Made by a program: the position numbers and the translations under genes. Below the pieces are notes generated by a model, which had not been told where the DNA came from, searched no databases, and saw nothing but the letters and a program-made list of their open reading frames with translations. Shown one piece after another: positions 7,898 through 17,976 of a stretch of DNA of 64,000 nt. Position 1 is the stretch's first letter, and each line of letters begins with the position of its first letter. The DNA is from Variovorax sp. EL159 (GTDB lineage Bacteria; Pseudomonadota; Gammaproteobacteria; Burkholderiales; Burkholderiaceae_C), in NCBI RefSeq assembly GCF_900100965.1, contig NZ_FMUJ01000001.1:482272-546271 (forward strand), written 5' to 3'.

Positions 7898-8869
7898 TTG
7901 ATCGAAGCTTTTGGGGCGCCTGCCACGCATGCCTTCTTGCCGCCGCGCGCGGTTGTTCGTGAAGTGGGGCTGCGCGATGGCCTCCAGAGCATTGCGCGCG
8001 TGCTGCCCACGGCGCACAAGCGCGAATGGATTCGCGCCGCGCATGCGGCGGGTCAGCGCGAGATCGAGGTCGGCTCCTTCGTGCCCGCCCACCTGCTGCC
8101 TCAACTGGCGGACACCGCCGAACTGCTGGCGTATGCGAAGACGCTGCCGGGGCTTTTCGCATCGGTGCTGGTGCCCAACCTGAAGGGCGCGTTGCGGGCC
8201 ATCGACGGCGAGGCCGACCTGATGGTCGTGCCGCTGTCGGCCAGCCACGCGCACAGCCTTGCCAACCTGCGCAAGACGCCCGACGAGGTGGTGGCCGAGG
8301 TTGGCCGCATCCGGGCCGCGCGCGATGCGGCGGGCTCGAAGACGCTGATCGAGGGCGGTGTTGGCACTGCGTTCGGCTGCACGATCCAGGGCCATGTCGC
8401 GTTCGACGAGGCGTTGCGGCTGATGCAGGCGCTGCTCGATGCGGGCGCCGATCGCGTCAGCCTTGCCGACACTGTCGGCTATGCCGATCCCGCGATGGTT
8501 CGCAGCCTGTTCGAACGCGCATTGCGCATCGCGGGCGACCGGCTCTGGTGCGGCCACTTCCACGACACGCGCGGTCTGGGCCTTGCCAATGTCTATGCCG
8601 CGCTGGAGGTCGGCATCATGCGCTTCGACGCGTGCCTGGCCGGCATCGGCGGCTGCCCGCATGCGCCCGGTGCCAGCGGCAATGTCGACACGGAAGACCT
8701 GGTCTTCATGCTCGAAAGCATGGGTGTCGCTACCGGCGTCGATTTGCCCCGGCTGCTCGAGTTGCGCCAGCGCGTGGCCGGTTGGCTGGACGGCGAAACC
8801 CTGCAAGGCACCGTGTGGCGCGCGGGCTTTCCGAAGACCTTCGTGCCCACGGCCGGAGTGGCGGCGTGA
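7898..8869 (+). CDS. Hydroxymethylglutaryl-CoA lyase family enzyme
   Basis: This 323-residue enzyme has the DRE-TIM metallolyase fold of HMG-CoA lyase (3-hydroxy-3-methylglutaryl-CoA to acetyl-CoA plus acetoacetate). It shows REVGLRDGLQS with the catalytic Arg-Asp pair near residues 25-35, HFHDTRGLGLANV with the metal-binding His-x-His, and the signature loop AGIGGCPHAPGASGN carrying the active cysteine. The start is a TTG with GGAGA 7 nt upstream; no better ATG precedes the conserved core. The stop overlaps the GTG of the CoA transferase gene. Citramalyl-CoA lyase activity is an alternative, since such paralogues cleave related 3-hydroxyacyl-CoAs. Confidence 0.88.
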   Translation: MIEAFGAPATHAFLPPRAVVREVGLRDGLQSIARVLPTAHKREWIRAAHAAGQREIEVGSFVPAHLLPQLADTAELLAYAKTLPGLFASVLVPNLKGALRAIDGEADLMVVPLSASHAHSLANLRKTPDEVVAEVGRIRAARDAAGSKTLIEGGVGTAFGCTIQGHVAFDEALRLMQALLDAGADRVSLADTVGYADPAMVRSLFERALRIAGDRLWCGHFHDTRGLGLANVYAALEVGIMRFDACLAGIGGCPHAPGASGNVDTEDLVFMLESMGVATGVDLPRLLELRQRVAGWLDGETLQGTVWRAGFPKTFVPTAGVAA

Positions 8870-10074
8870 GCGCGGCGCCGACCGAAGAAAGGCGCCTGCC
8901 GCTCGCCGGCATCCGCGTGGTCGAGTTCACCCACATGGTCATGGGCCCGACCTGCGGCATGGTGCTGGCGGACCTGGGGGCGGAAGTCATCAAGGTCGAG
9001 CCGATCGAGGGCGACCGCACGCGGCACCTGCTGGGCGCGGGCGCGGGTTTCTTCCCGATGTTCAACCGCAACAAGAAGAGCATCGCGCTCGACCTGCGCA
9101 ACCCGCAAGGTCTGGAGGCGGCGCTGCGCCTGTGCGCCACCGCCGACGTGGTGGCGCAGAACTTCCGGCCCGGCACCATGGACAAGTACGGCCTGGGCTA
9201 CGCCGCGCTCGGCAAGCTCAACCCGCGGCTGGTGTACGTGAACCACACGGGCTTCCTGCCCGGCCCCTATGAGCACCGCACCGCGCTCGACGAGGTGGTG
9301 CAGATGATGGGCGGCCTGGCCTACATGACCGGCCGCCCGGGCGATCCGCTGCGCGCGGGCACGAGCGTGAACGACATCATGGGCGGCATGTTCGGCGCCA
9401 TCGGCGCCATCGCCGCGCTGATGCAGCGCGCCGAGACGGGCAAGGGGCAGGAGGTGCAATCGGCGCTGTTCGAGAACAACGTGTTCCTGGTCGGCCAGCA
9501 CATGATGCAGTACGCCATCACCGGGCAGGCGGCGGCGCCGATGCCCGAGCGCATCTCGGCCTGGGCGCTGTACGACGTGTTCACCGTGAAAGACGGCGAG
9601 CAGATTTTTCTGGCCGCGGTGAGCGACGCGCAGTGGAAGGTGTTCTGCGACGCGCTGGGCTTCAACGACCTGAAGACCGATGCCGCCCTGGGCACCAACA
9701 ACGACCGGGTGCGCCTGCGGCCCACGCTGCTGGCGGACCTGCGGCGGCGGTTGGCTGACCGCTCTGCTGCGGAGCTGTCCGCCATCTTCGAGGCGCACGG
9801 CTTGCCCTTCGCGCCGATCACCCGGCCCGAGGACCTGTACGACGACCCGCACCTGAAGGCCACCGGCGGGCTGGCGGACATCCGCCTGCCGGACGGCGAG
9901 CGCGCCGGCCAGATGGCGCAGACAACCTTGTTCCCGATCACGCTCGACGGGCAGCGCCTGGGCGTGCGCCTGAATCCGCCGACGCTTGGCGAGCACACCC
10001 GCGAGCTGCTGGCCGAGTTGGGCTATGCCGACGCGCAGGTGGACGCGCTGCACGCCGATGCGGCCGTGGGCTGA
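8866..10074 (+). CDS. CaiB/BaiF family (class III) CoA transferase
   Basis: This 402-residue cytoplasmic enzyme is of the formyl-CoA transferase type. Recognisable parts are GIRVVEFTHMVMGPTCGMVL at the N-terminus, LGAEVIKVEPIEGDRTR, FNRNKKSIALDLRNPQG and GTSVNDIMGGMFGAIG, which carries the catalytic aspartate that forms the mixed anhydride with the carboxylate substrate. The GTG start overlaps the lyase stop codon (GTGA), showing translational coupling. With the lyase next door it probably loads CoA onto the acid that the lyase then cleaves, as succinyl-CoA:HMG CoA transferases do. Confidence 0.9.
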   Translation: MSAAPTEERRLPLAGIRVVEFTHMVMGPTCGMVLADLGAEVIKVEPIEGDRTRHLLGAGAGFFPMFNRNKKSIALDLRNPQGLEAALRLCATADVVAQNFRPGTMDKYGLGYAALGKLNPRLVYVNHTGFLPGPYEHRTALDEVVQMMGGLAYMTGRPGDPLRAGTSVNDIMGGMFGAIGAIAALMQRAETGKGQEVQSALFENNVFLVGQHMMQYAITGQAAAPMPERISAWALYDVFTVKDGEQIFLAAVSDAQWKVFCDALGFNDLKTDAALGTNNDRVRLRPTLLADLRRRLADRSAAELSAIFEAHGLPFAPITRPEDLYDDPHLKATGGLADIRLPDGERAGQMAQTTLFPITLDGQRLGVRLNPPTLGEHTRELLAELGYADAQVDALHADAAVG

Positions 10075-10113
10075 GCGCAGAGATTTTTCAAAACCATAAA
10101 GAGAGACAACACG

Positions 10114-11100
10114 ATGACCCGGATTCTTCCCCTGATGAACCGCCGCGCCGCCTTGGGCTTCGGCGCAGCCGCTGCCGCGCTGGCGGCATGTCCCGCGCTT
10201 GCGCAGGGCTCCGACAAACCCATCCGATTCATCCTGCCGATCAGCGCCGGCTCGGGCGTCGACACCATCGTGCGCGCCGCGTCAGTCGCGCTCGGCAAAT
10301 CGTTCGGCCAGCCGGTGGTCATCGAGAACCTGCCCGGGGCGGGCGGCATCACCGGTGCGTCGGCCATCGTCAAGGCGGCGCCGGACGGGCTCACGCTGGG
10401 GATGGTGTCGAACAACCACGTCATCAACCCCAGCGTGTTCAAGAAGATGCCCTTCGATGCCATCAACGACATCACGCCGATCAGCGTGGTGGGCGCCACG
10501 CCGCTGGTGCTGCTGGTCAATCCGAACCTGCCGGCGAAGAACGTGAAGGAACTGGTGGCGCTGCTGCGCGCCAAGCCCGGGGGCTACAACTACGCCTCGT
10601 CGGGCAACGGCACCATCATCCATCTGGCGGGCGAGATGTTCATGGACGAGGCCGGCGTGAAGGCGCGGCACATTCCCTACAAGGGCACCGGTCCGATGGT
10701 GACCGACATGATCGCCGGGCAAGTCGAGATGGGCGTGGTCGCGTTGCCGGCGGTGCAGCAGCACATCCGAAGCGGTGCGCTGCGTGCCATCGGCCTGTGC
10801 GGGCCGGCGCGCTCGCCCGCGGCGCCGGACATTCCGACCATCGCCGAGCAAGGCTTGCCGAACTACGGCATCGAAGGCTGGTTCGCGGTGATCGGGCCGC
10901 CGAAGATGCAGGCGGCCGACGTGCAGCGCGTCCATGACTCAGTGGTCGCGGCCTTCACCAGTGCCGACGTGCGCGAGGCCATGGACAAGCAGGGCAACAT
11001 CATCAAGCCCACCTCGCCCGAGCAGGCGGCCAGCTACTTTCGCAGCGAGGCGGCACGCTATGCGGCGCTGGTGAAGAAGGCGAACGTGGTCCTGGAGTAG
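10114..11100 (+). CDS. Bug-family (TctC-type) tripartite tricarboxylate transporter binding protein
   Basis: This 328-residue periplasmic binding protein of the Bug family has a signal sequence (a second possible start, MNRRAALGFG, lies 7 codons in) ending in ACPALAQG. It then carries the family segments RFILPISAGSGVDTIVRAAS, VVIENLPGAGGITGA and PYKGTGPMVTDMIAGQVEMG. Members bind carboxylic acids. The TctA/TctB membrane subunits are absent here, as is common for the many orphan Bug proteins of Burkholderiales. Its place 40 nt after the CoA transferase suggests it binds the acid degraded by the two enzymes. Confidence 0.9.
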   Translation: MTRILPLMNRRAALGFGAAAAALAACPALAQGSDKPIRFILPISAGSGVDTIVRAASVALGKSFGQPVVIENLPGAGGITGASAIVKAAPDGLTLGMVSNNHVINPSVFKKMPFDAINDITPISVVGATPLVLLVNPNLPAKNVKELVALLRAKPGGYNYASSGNGTIIHLAGEMFMDEAGVKARHIPYKGTGPMVTDMIAGQVEMGVVALPAVQQHIRSGALRAIGLCGPARSPAAPDIPTIAEQGLPNYGIEGWFAVIGPPKMQAADVQRVHDSVVAAFTSADVREAMDKQGNIIKPTSPEQAASYFRSEAARYAALVKKANVVLE

Positions 11101-11112
11101 GGGTGCCGGGGC

Positions 11113-11433
11113 TCAGGCCTGGCTCGTGAGCTTGAGCCCCAGGATGCCCGCGACGATGAGGCCCACGCAGATCAGCCGCGCCGCGTTGGCCGGCTCGTGG
11201 AACAGCACGATGCCCAGGATCACCGTGCCCACCGCGCCGATGCCGGTCCATACCGCGTAGGCCGTGCCCACGGGCAGCGAGCGCATCGCCCAGCCCAGCA
11301 GCACCACGCTGAGCACCATCGAAAGCGCCGTGCCGACCGATGGCCAGAGCCTGGTGAATCCGTCGGTGTACTTGAGGCCGATGGCCCAGCCTATTTCGAG
11401 CAGACCCGCGAAAAACAACACGACCCAAGCCAT
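11113..11433 (-). CDS. sugE: SMR-family guanidinium exporter SugE/Gdx
   Basis: This 106-residue four-helix small multidrug resistance protein starts [20 protein letters not shown] with the essential membrane glutamate (Glu13). It carries the SugE/Gdx-type block [20 protein letters not shown]. Gdx members export guanidinium in exchange for protons. The gene follows the HPP-CBS gene by 19 nt on the same strand, so it is probably its operon partner. No guanidine riboswitch can be recognised in front of it, and the short gap leaves no room for one. Confidence 0.9.
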   Translation of the reverse strand: MAWVVLFFAGLLEIGWAIGLKYTDGFTRLWPSVGTALSMVLSVVLLGWAMRSLPVGTAYAVWTGIGAVGTVILGIVLFHEPANAARLICVGLIVAGILGLKLTSQA

Positions 11434-11452
11434 GCGCGCTCCTTGAAAAGTT

Positions 11453-12589
11453 TCACATCTCCGGCCGCACGGCACGGTAGAGGGCACGCACGAAATCCGA
11501 CTGCGTGATCATGCCGGTGAGCCGCTTTTCACTGTCGATGATGGGGATATGGTGGTGGCCGCCTTCGGAGAACAGCGGCACCAGTTCGACCACCGGCCGG
11601 TCGGCGCTGGCCACGCGCACCTGGCGCGTCATGATCTGGCCGACCACCTCGGGCTTGTTCGACATCACGGTGCGGGTGGCGCGGATCAGGTCGCGCAGCT
11701 TGCCGGCGATGCCTTCGTGGTGCTGCAGATCGAGCTGCCGGAAGAAGTCGGCCTGCGTGACGATGCCGACCACGCGGCGCGTGCGGTCGGTGACGGGCAG
11801 GGCCTTGATGCGGCGCTCGTGCATGAGCGCCCATGCCTCTTGCAGCGGCGTGCCGAACTCCACCGAGATGGGCTGGGCTGACATGATGTCTGCGCAGTGC
11901 AGCGTGCCCAGGCGCCGCTTGTACGACTCCAGCTCGGTCTGCTGGATCAGCGATTCGAGGTCGTCGCGGCTGATGTCCAGCACCTGGTTGTAGCGGGCCA
12001 GCACCGCGTCGATGTCGGCCTGGCTGAAGCGGGCGTCGGCCGCGGGCGGGCGTGCCACCTGCACGTGCGGATAGCGCCGGCCGGTGAGCGAGTTGTAGGC
12101 CACGCCTGCGAGCACCAGCAGCAGCGAGTTCGCGAAGGCGGGGAAGAGCGCCGAAGAAAAATGCGTCGTGTGCGTCAGCACCGCGAGCAGGGCGGCTGCG
12201 CCGCCGGGCGGGTGCAGGCAGCGCGCCGTGAACATCAACCCGATGGCGCCGCCGACCGCAACGGCGGCGGCCAGGGCCGGATCGGGAATCCAGTTCGCAC
12301 AGGCAATACCGACCAGCGCCGACAGCGTGTTGCCGCCAATGACCGACCAGGGCTGGGCCAGCGGGCTGGCGGGCACCGCGAACACCAGCACGGCGCTGGC
12401 GCCCAGCGGCGCGATCAGCCACACCGCGTTATGGCCCAACACGCCGGCCAGCCAGCGGCACAGCAGCGCGGTGATCAGCAGGCCGAGCGCCGCGCCGCCC
12501 ATGGCGCGCAGGCGCTCGCGGGCATCGACGGTGGTGCGGCCCGGCAGCCAGGCGCGCGCGTAATTCAGGAATGAGGAAGCGAGGCGCAT
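11453..12589 (-). CDS. HPP-family membrane protein with two C-terminal CBS domains
   Basis: This 378-residue protein has an N-terminal HPP domain of four to five membrane helices with the naming motif [17 protein letters not shown] soluble half holds two CBS repeats ([20 protein letters not shown] and [20 protein letters not shown]), which normally sense adenine nucleotides. HPP proteins have been linked to nitrite or other anion transport. The start [18 protein letters not shown] was chosen over an upstream in-frame ATG that overlaps the MFS gene. It lies 22 nt after the MFS gene and 19 nt before sugE in a three-gene operon. Confidence 0.87.
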   Translation of the reverse strand: MRLASSFLNYARAWLPGRTTVDARERLRAMGGAALGLLITALLCRWLAGVLGHNAVWLIAPLGASAVLVFAVPASPLAQPWSVIGGNTLSALVGIACANWIPDPALAAAVAVGGAIGLMFTARCLHPPGGAAALLAVLTHTTHFSSALFPAFANSLLLVLAGVAYNSLTGRRYPHVQVARPPAADARFSQADIDAVLARYNQVLDISRDDLESLIQQTELESYKRRLGTLHCADIMSAQPISVEFGTPLQEAWALMHERRIKALPVTDRTRRVVGIVTQADFFRQLDLQHHEGIAGKLRDLIRATRTVMSNKPEVVGQIMTRQVRVASADRPVVELVPLFSEGGHHHIPIIDSEKRLTGMITQSDFVRALYRAVRPEM

Positions 12590-12611
12590 CGAACCCGTGC
12601 CTTCCGCCGCT

Positions 12612-13847
12612 TCAGCCTTCGGTGGCCACCCGGCGCCCGATGTCGGGCCAGCGGCCATGCAGCCACACCCAGGCGACCAGGCCGATGGCGAGCATGCCCA
12701 TGGAGGTCAGCGCCAGCGCGAGCGTCGAATGCATCACCAGCGGCGCGATCGCGCCGGCCACCACGCCGTTGGCGGTGGAGCCGATGACCGCCTGCAGCGA
12801 CGAGGCCATGCCGCGCCGCTCGGGGTGCAGGTCGAGCACCAGCAGCGTGACCACCGGCACCATCAGCGCCCAGCCGAAGGCGAACACCGCCAGCGGCCAC
12901 AGCGCCCAGGCCACGTGCGCCTGGAAGAAGGTGTTGGCCACCACGTTGACCACCGAGGTCACCAGCATGATGAGAAAGCCGTCGCGGATCTGCCGCTTCG
13001 GTGCCACCTTGCCGGCCATGCGTCCGCTGGCGCGCGCGCCGAGCATGATGCCGCCGATGGTCAGCAGGAAGAACCAGAAGAACTGCTGCGGCTGCAGCGC
13101 GAGGTGGTCGCCCAGGAAGGCCGGCGCGGCCAGCACGTAGAGAAACATGCCGTTGAAGGGCACGCCGCTGGCGAAGGCCAGCAGCAGGAAGCGCGGATCG
13201 GAGCACAGGTCCCAGTAGCCGCGCATCAGGTGGCGGACCTGGAAGGGCTGGCGATGGTCCTTGTGCAGCGTCTCGGGCAGCAGCTTGTAGTTGGCCGTGA
13301 ACAGCACCACGCCCACGGCCACCAGGAACCAGAACACCGCATGCCAGCCCGCGTGCACGAACAGGAAGCCGCCCACGATGGGCGCGATGGCCGGCGCCAC
13401 GCCGAAGTAGATCGTGACCTGGCTCATCACCCGCTGCGCCTCGGCGGGCGGGAACATGTCGCGGATCACCGCGCGCGACACCACGATGCCGGCTCCGGTC
13501 GACAGGCCCTGCAGCCCGCGGAACAGCACGAGTTGCGTGATGGTCTGCGACAGCGCGCAGCCCAGCGAGGCCAGCGTGAACACCGCCAGCCCCCAGAGCA
13601 CCACCGGCCGGCGCCCGAAGCTGTCCGACAGCGCGCCGTGGAACAGGTTCATGAACGCGAAGCCGAACAGGTAGGCCGAAAGCGTCTGTTGCATCTCGGC
13701 AGGCGTGGCCCCGATGGAACGCGCGATGCCCGAGAACGCCGGGATGTAGGTGTCGATCGAGAAAGGACCGAGCATGCCCAGCACCGCCAGCAGGACGGCC
13801 AGCGCCCAACGCGGGGCCTGCCAGAGTTTGTCGGCGTCGGGATTCAT
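12612..13847 (-). CDS. Bcr/CflA-family multidrug efflux MFS transporter
   Basis: This 411-residue 12-helix major facilitator matches the Bcr/CflA (bicyclomycin/chloramphenicol resistance) subfamily. It opens with LGPFSIDTYIPAF, has QQTLSAYLFGFAFMNLFHGA and the loop 2-3 motif GALSDSFGRRPVVLWGL, and motif C-like GLSTGAGIVVSRAVIRDMF. Drug/proton antiport is the family role. Start MNPDADKLWQ was chosen because a 20-codon upstream extension is not family-like. It heads the operon with the HPP-CBS and sugE genes and is divergent from the gene at 14005. Confidence 0.9.
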   Translation of the reverse strand: MNPDADKLWQAPRWALAVLLAVLGMLGPFSIDTYIPAFSGIARSIGATPAEMQQTLSAYLFGFAFMNLFHGALSDSFGRRPVVLWGLAVFTLASLGCALSQTITQLVLFRGLQGLSTGAGIVVSRAVIRDMFPPAEAQRVMSQVTIYFGVAPAIAPIVGGFLFVHAGWHAVFWFLVAVGVVLFTANYKLLPETLHKDHRQPFQVRHLMRGYWDLCSDPRFLLLAFASGVPFNGMFLYVLAAPAFLGDHLALQPQQFFWFFLLTIGGIMLGARASGRMAGKVAPKRQIRDGFLIMLVTSVVNVVANTFFQAHVAWALWPLAVFAFGWALMVPVVTLLVLDLHPERRGMASSLQAVIGSTANGVVAGAIAPLVMHSTLALALTSMGMLAIGLVAWVWLHGRWPDIGRRVATEG

Positions 13848-14004
13848 GGATCGATGGAGGGCGGGAGAAAGAGGGGGGCGCGCACGACACGCACCGAAGG
13901 GGTGCAAGCGTAGCAGACGCGCCGGGCGGCGGATGAAGCCGTGTGCCAGGGCCCGTTCGCCCTAAACTGCGCGCCTGAATGCCTTGAAGAAAGAAGGACA
14001 ACGA

Positions 14005-15180
14005 ATGGCTCAGGAGTTCTTGTCGATCACCAATGGCGAGCTGTGGCTGCGCGGCGGGGAGGCCGCGCCGGTCCAGATCGAATCGCCGTTTGCGCGTGAG
14101 CTGATCCAGCGCGAGGCCGACAGCCGCCGCACCACCTCCTGGAAGCACGCCGAGCGCGAGGAGTCGAAGGGCATGCTTTCAGGTGCCGCGCTGTGGGGCC
14201 GCGGCGGCGGGGGCGGTGCGATGGCACCGGCGCGCTTTCATCACGTCTGCATGGGCGGGCCGCGCACCATCTACTACGTGCTGAGCGTGGGGCGCACCGT
14301 CGGCCTGTTCCGCTACGAGCTGGACGACAAGCGCGAGATACGGCTTTTCCATCGGCAGCAGACGCCGATCCTCGGCATGGCCTATGTGCCCGAGACCCGC
14401 CACCTGGTGCTCTCCATCGGGCAGCCCGACGGCACCGCGCAGCTGGAGGTGTTCGACGAGGAAGGCAATGCCAAGGGCGCCATCACCGGTGGCGACAGCC
14501 TCGATGCCGCGCCGGCCGTGATGCCGGGCGCGGCCTCGACCCTGGTCTACCAGTCGTGCGGCGTGGCGCGGCATCCGGGCAACGGCATGGTCGTCGCGAT
14601 GGCGCATTCGACGGTGAACTGGCTCGACTACAAGAGCGCCCAGATGGACAGCCTGCTCGACGACCCCGAGTGGGACTACATCGTTCCGCGCATCGCGGCC
14701 GATGGCACGCTCTACGCCATCCGCCGGCCGGTGGAAAAGCCGGCGCACGAGCGCGCGGGCGGCGTGGTCAAGGACACGCTGATGATGCCGCTGCGCCTGG
14801 GCAAGGCGATCTTCGGCTATCTCAATTTCTTCTCGATGATCTACGGCAAGGAGCCGCTGCGTTCGGCCGGCGGCCCGCGCACGCCCGAGCTGGACCAGGA
14901 CCTGGGCCAACTGTGGCTGCACGGCCGGATGATCGAGCTGTCGAAGGTGCGCAACGACCCGCAGTACGCGGGCAACCTCGTGCCGGGCTCGTGGCAGCTG
15001 ATCGCACAGGAAGGGCGGCGCGCCAGTCCTCGCGTGGTCGCATCGCATGTCGCGCATTTCGATCTCGCGCCCGATGGCACGGTGCTCTTCAGCAATGGCT
15101 ACGACATCTTCGCGTGGTCGCGTGGCGAGCAGCGCAAGCTGGATCGGCAGGCGCTGGTGGAGGGGTTGGCGGCACTCTGA
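14005..15180 (+). CDS. Unrecognised 391-residue protein, possible beta-propeller
   Basis: I do not recognise a named family. The start has AAGGA 6 nt upstream (an ATG 7 codons earlier lacks one). There is no signal peptide and only one modestly hydrophobic stretch (LGKAIFGYLNFFSMIYGK, about residues 270-287). The sequence is rich in short strand-like segments with repeated aspartates: YYVLSVGRTVGLFRYELDD, ILGMAYVPETRHLVLSIGQ, HFDLAPDGTVLFSNGYDIFA. This resembles blades of a beta-propeller. A glycine-rich patch (GRGGGGGAM) lies near residues 66-74. It is followed by a strong terminator and stands alone between divergent and convergent neighbours, so context gives no function. Confidence 0.7.
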   Translation: MAQEFLSITNGELWLRGGEAAPVQIESPFARELIQREADSRRTTSWKHAEREESKGMLSGAALWGRGGGGGAMAPARFHHVCMGGPRTIYYVLSVGRTVGLFRYELDDKREIRLFHRQQTPILGMAYVPETRHLVLSIGQPDGTAQLEVFDEEGNAKGAITGGDSLDAAPAVMPGAASTLVYQSCGVARHPGNGMVVAMAHSTVNWLDYKSAQMDSLLDDPEWDYIVPRIAADGTLYAIRRPVEKPAHERAGGVVKDTLMMPLRLGKAIFGYLNFFSMIYGKEPLRSAGGPRTPELDQDLGQLWLHGRMIELSKVRNDPQYAGNLVPGSWQLIAQEGRRASPRVVASHVAHFDLAPDGTVLFSNGYDIFAWSRGEQRKLDRQALVEGLAAL

Positions 15181-15235
15181 CCTGTGGCGCGTGCCCAGAG
15201 GCTGGGCCAACTGATCGCGCATGGACAAAAGAAAA

Positions 15236-15266
15236 GGCCCGGAACCGCGCGATGCGGTTCCGGGCC
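15236..15266. terminator. Bidirectional rho-independent terminator
   Basis: A perfect 13-bp stem (15236-15248 with 15254-15266) surrounds a 5-nt loop. A-rich sequence flanks it on the left and TTTGTTCTT on the right, so it can end both the gene at 14005 (plus) and rpoD (minus). Confidence 0.9.
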
Positions 15267-15319
15267 TTTGTTCTTCGAGAGGCGATACCGGCACCGCGAC
15301 GGGTGCCGGGCCTCGGGCT

Positions 15320-17674
<2,355 letters not shown>

Positions 17675-17948
17675 ACGACCTCGTTACGGCAAGAAAAGAC
17701 AAGCGGAATCACAGGCGCGCCGTCCTTTGGACAACGCCACCACAGCCCGTGCACAGGCACGGACAAAACAATTGGGAAAGAGGAAGTAATTCCTCAACAG
17801 GCAAGATGTCGGGCGAACATTTGGTATGCAGTCCTTGCGGTTATTGACCCTTTCCGCCGGAATTTACCGTTGGAGTGCGTTGCGCTAGGGGTCGGCCCGG
17901 AGGTGCTGCTGTCGCTCTTGCCTAATTTCGCCAGTTGCGAAGCCCTAC

Positions 17949-17976
17949 ATTATAGCGTGTTGCGGAAATTTCAAGC
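17949..17976 (-). promoter_or_regulatory. Probable rpoD promoter
   Basis: On the minus strand a perfect TATAAT -10 (17949-17954) is preceded by a CTTGAA/GCTTGA-like -35 at about 15-16 nt. It lies right at the end of dnaG, giving a leader of about 270 nt to the rpoD ATG. This would let rpoD be expressed without dnaG. The -35 spacing is suboptimal. Confidence 0.55.

Noticed and set aside
11434..11452. Guanidine riboswitch in front of sugE
   Set aside because: Only 19 nt separate sugE from the upstream gene, too short for any guanidine riboswitch class, and none of the conserved guanidine motifs is seen.
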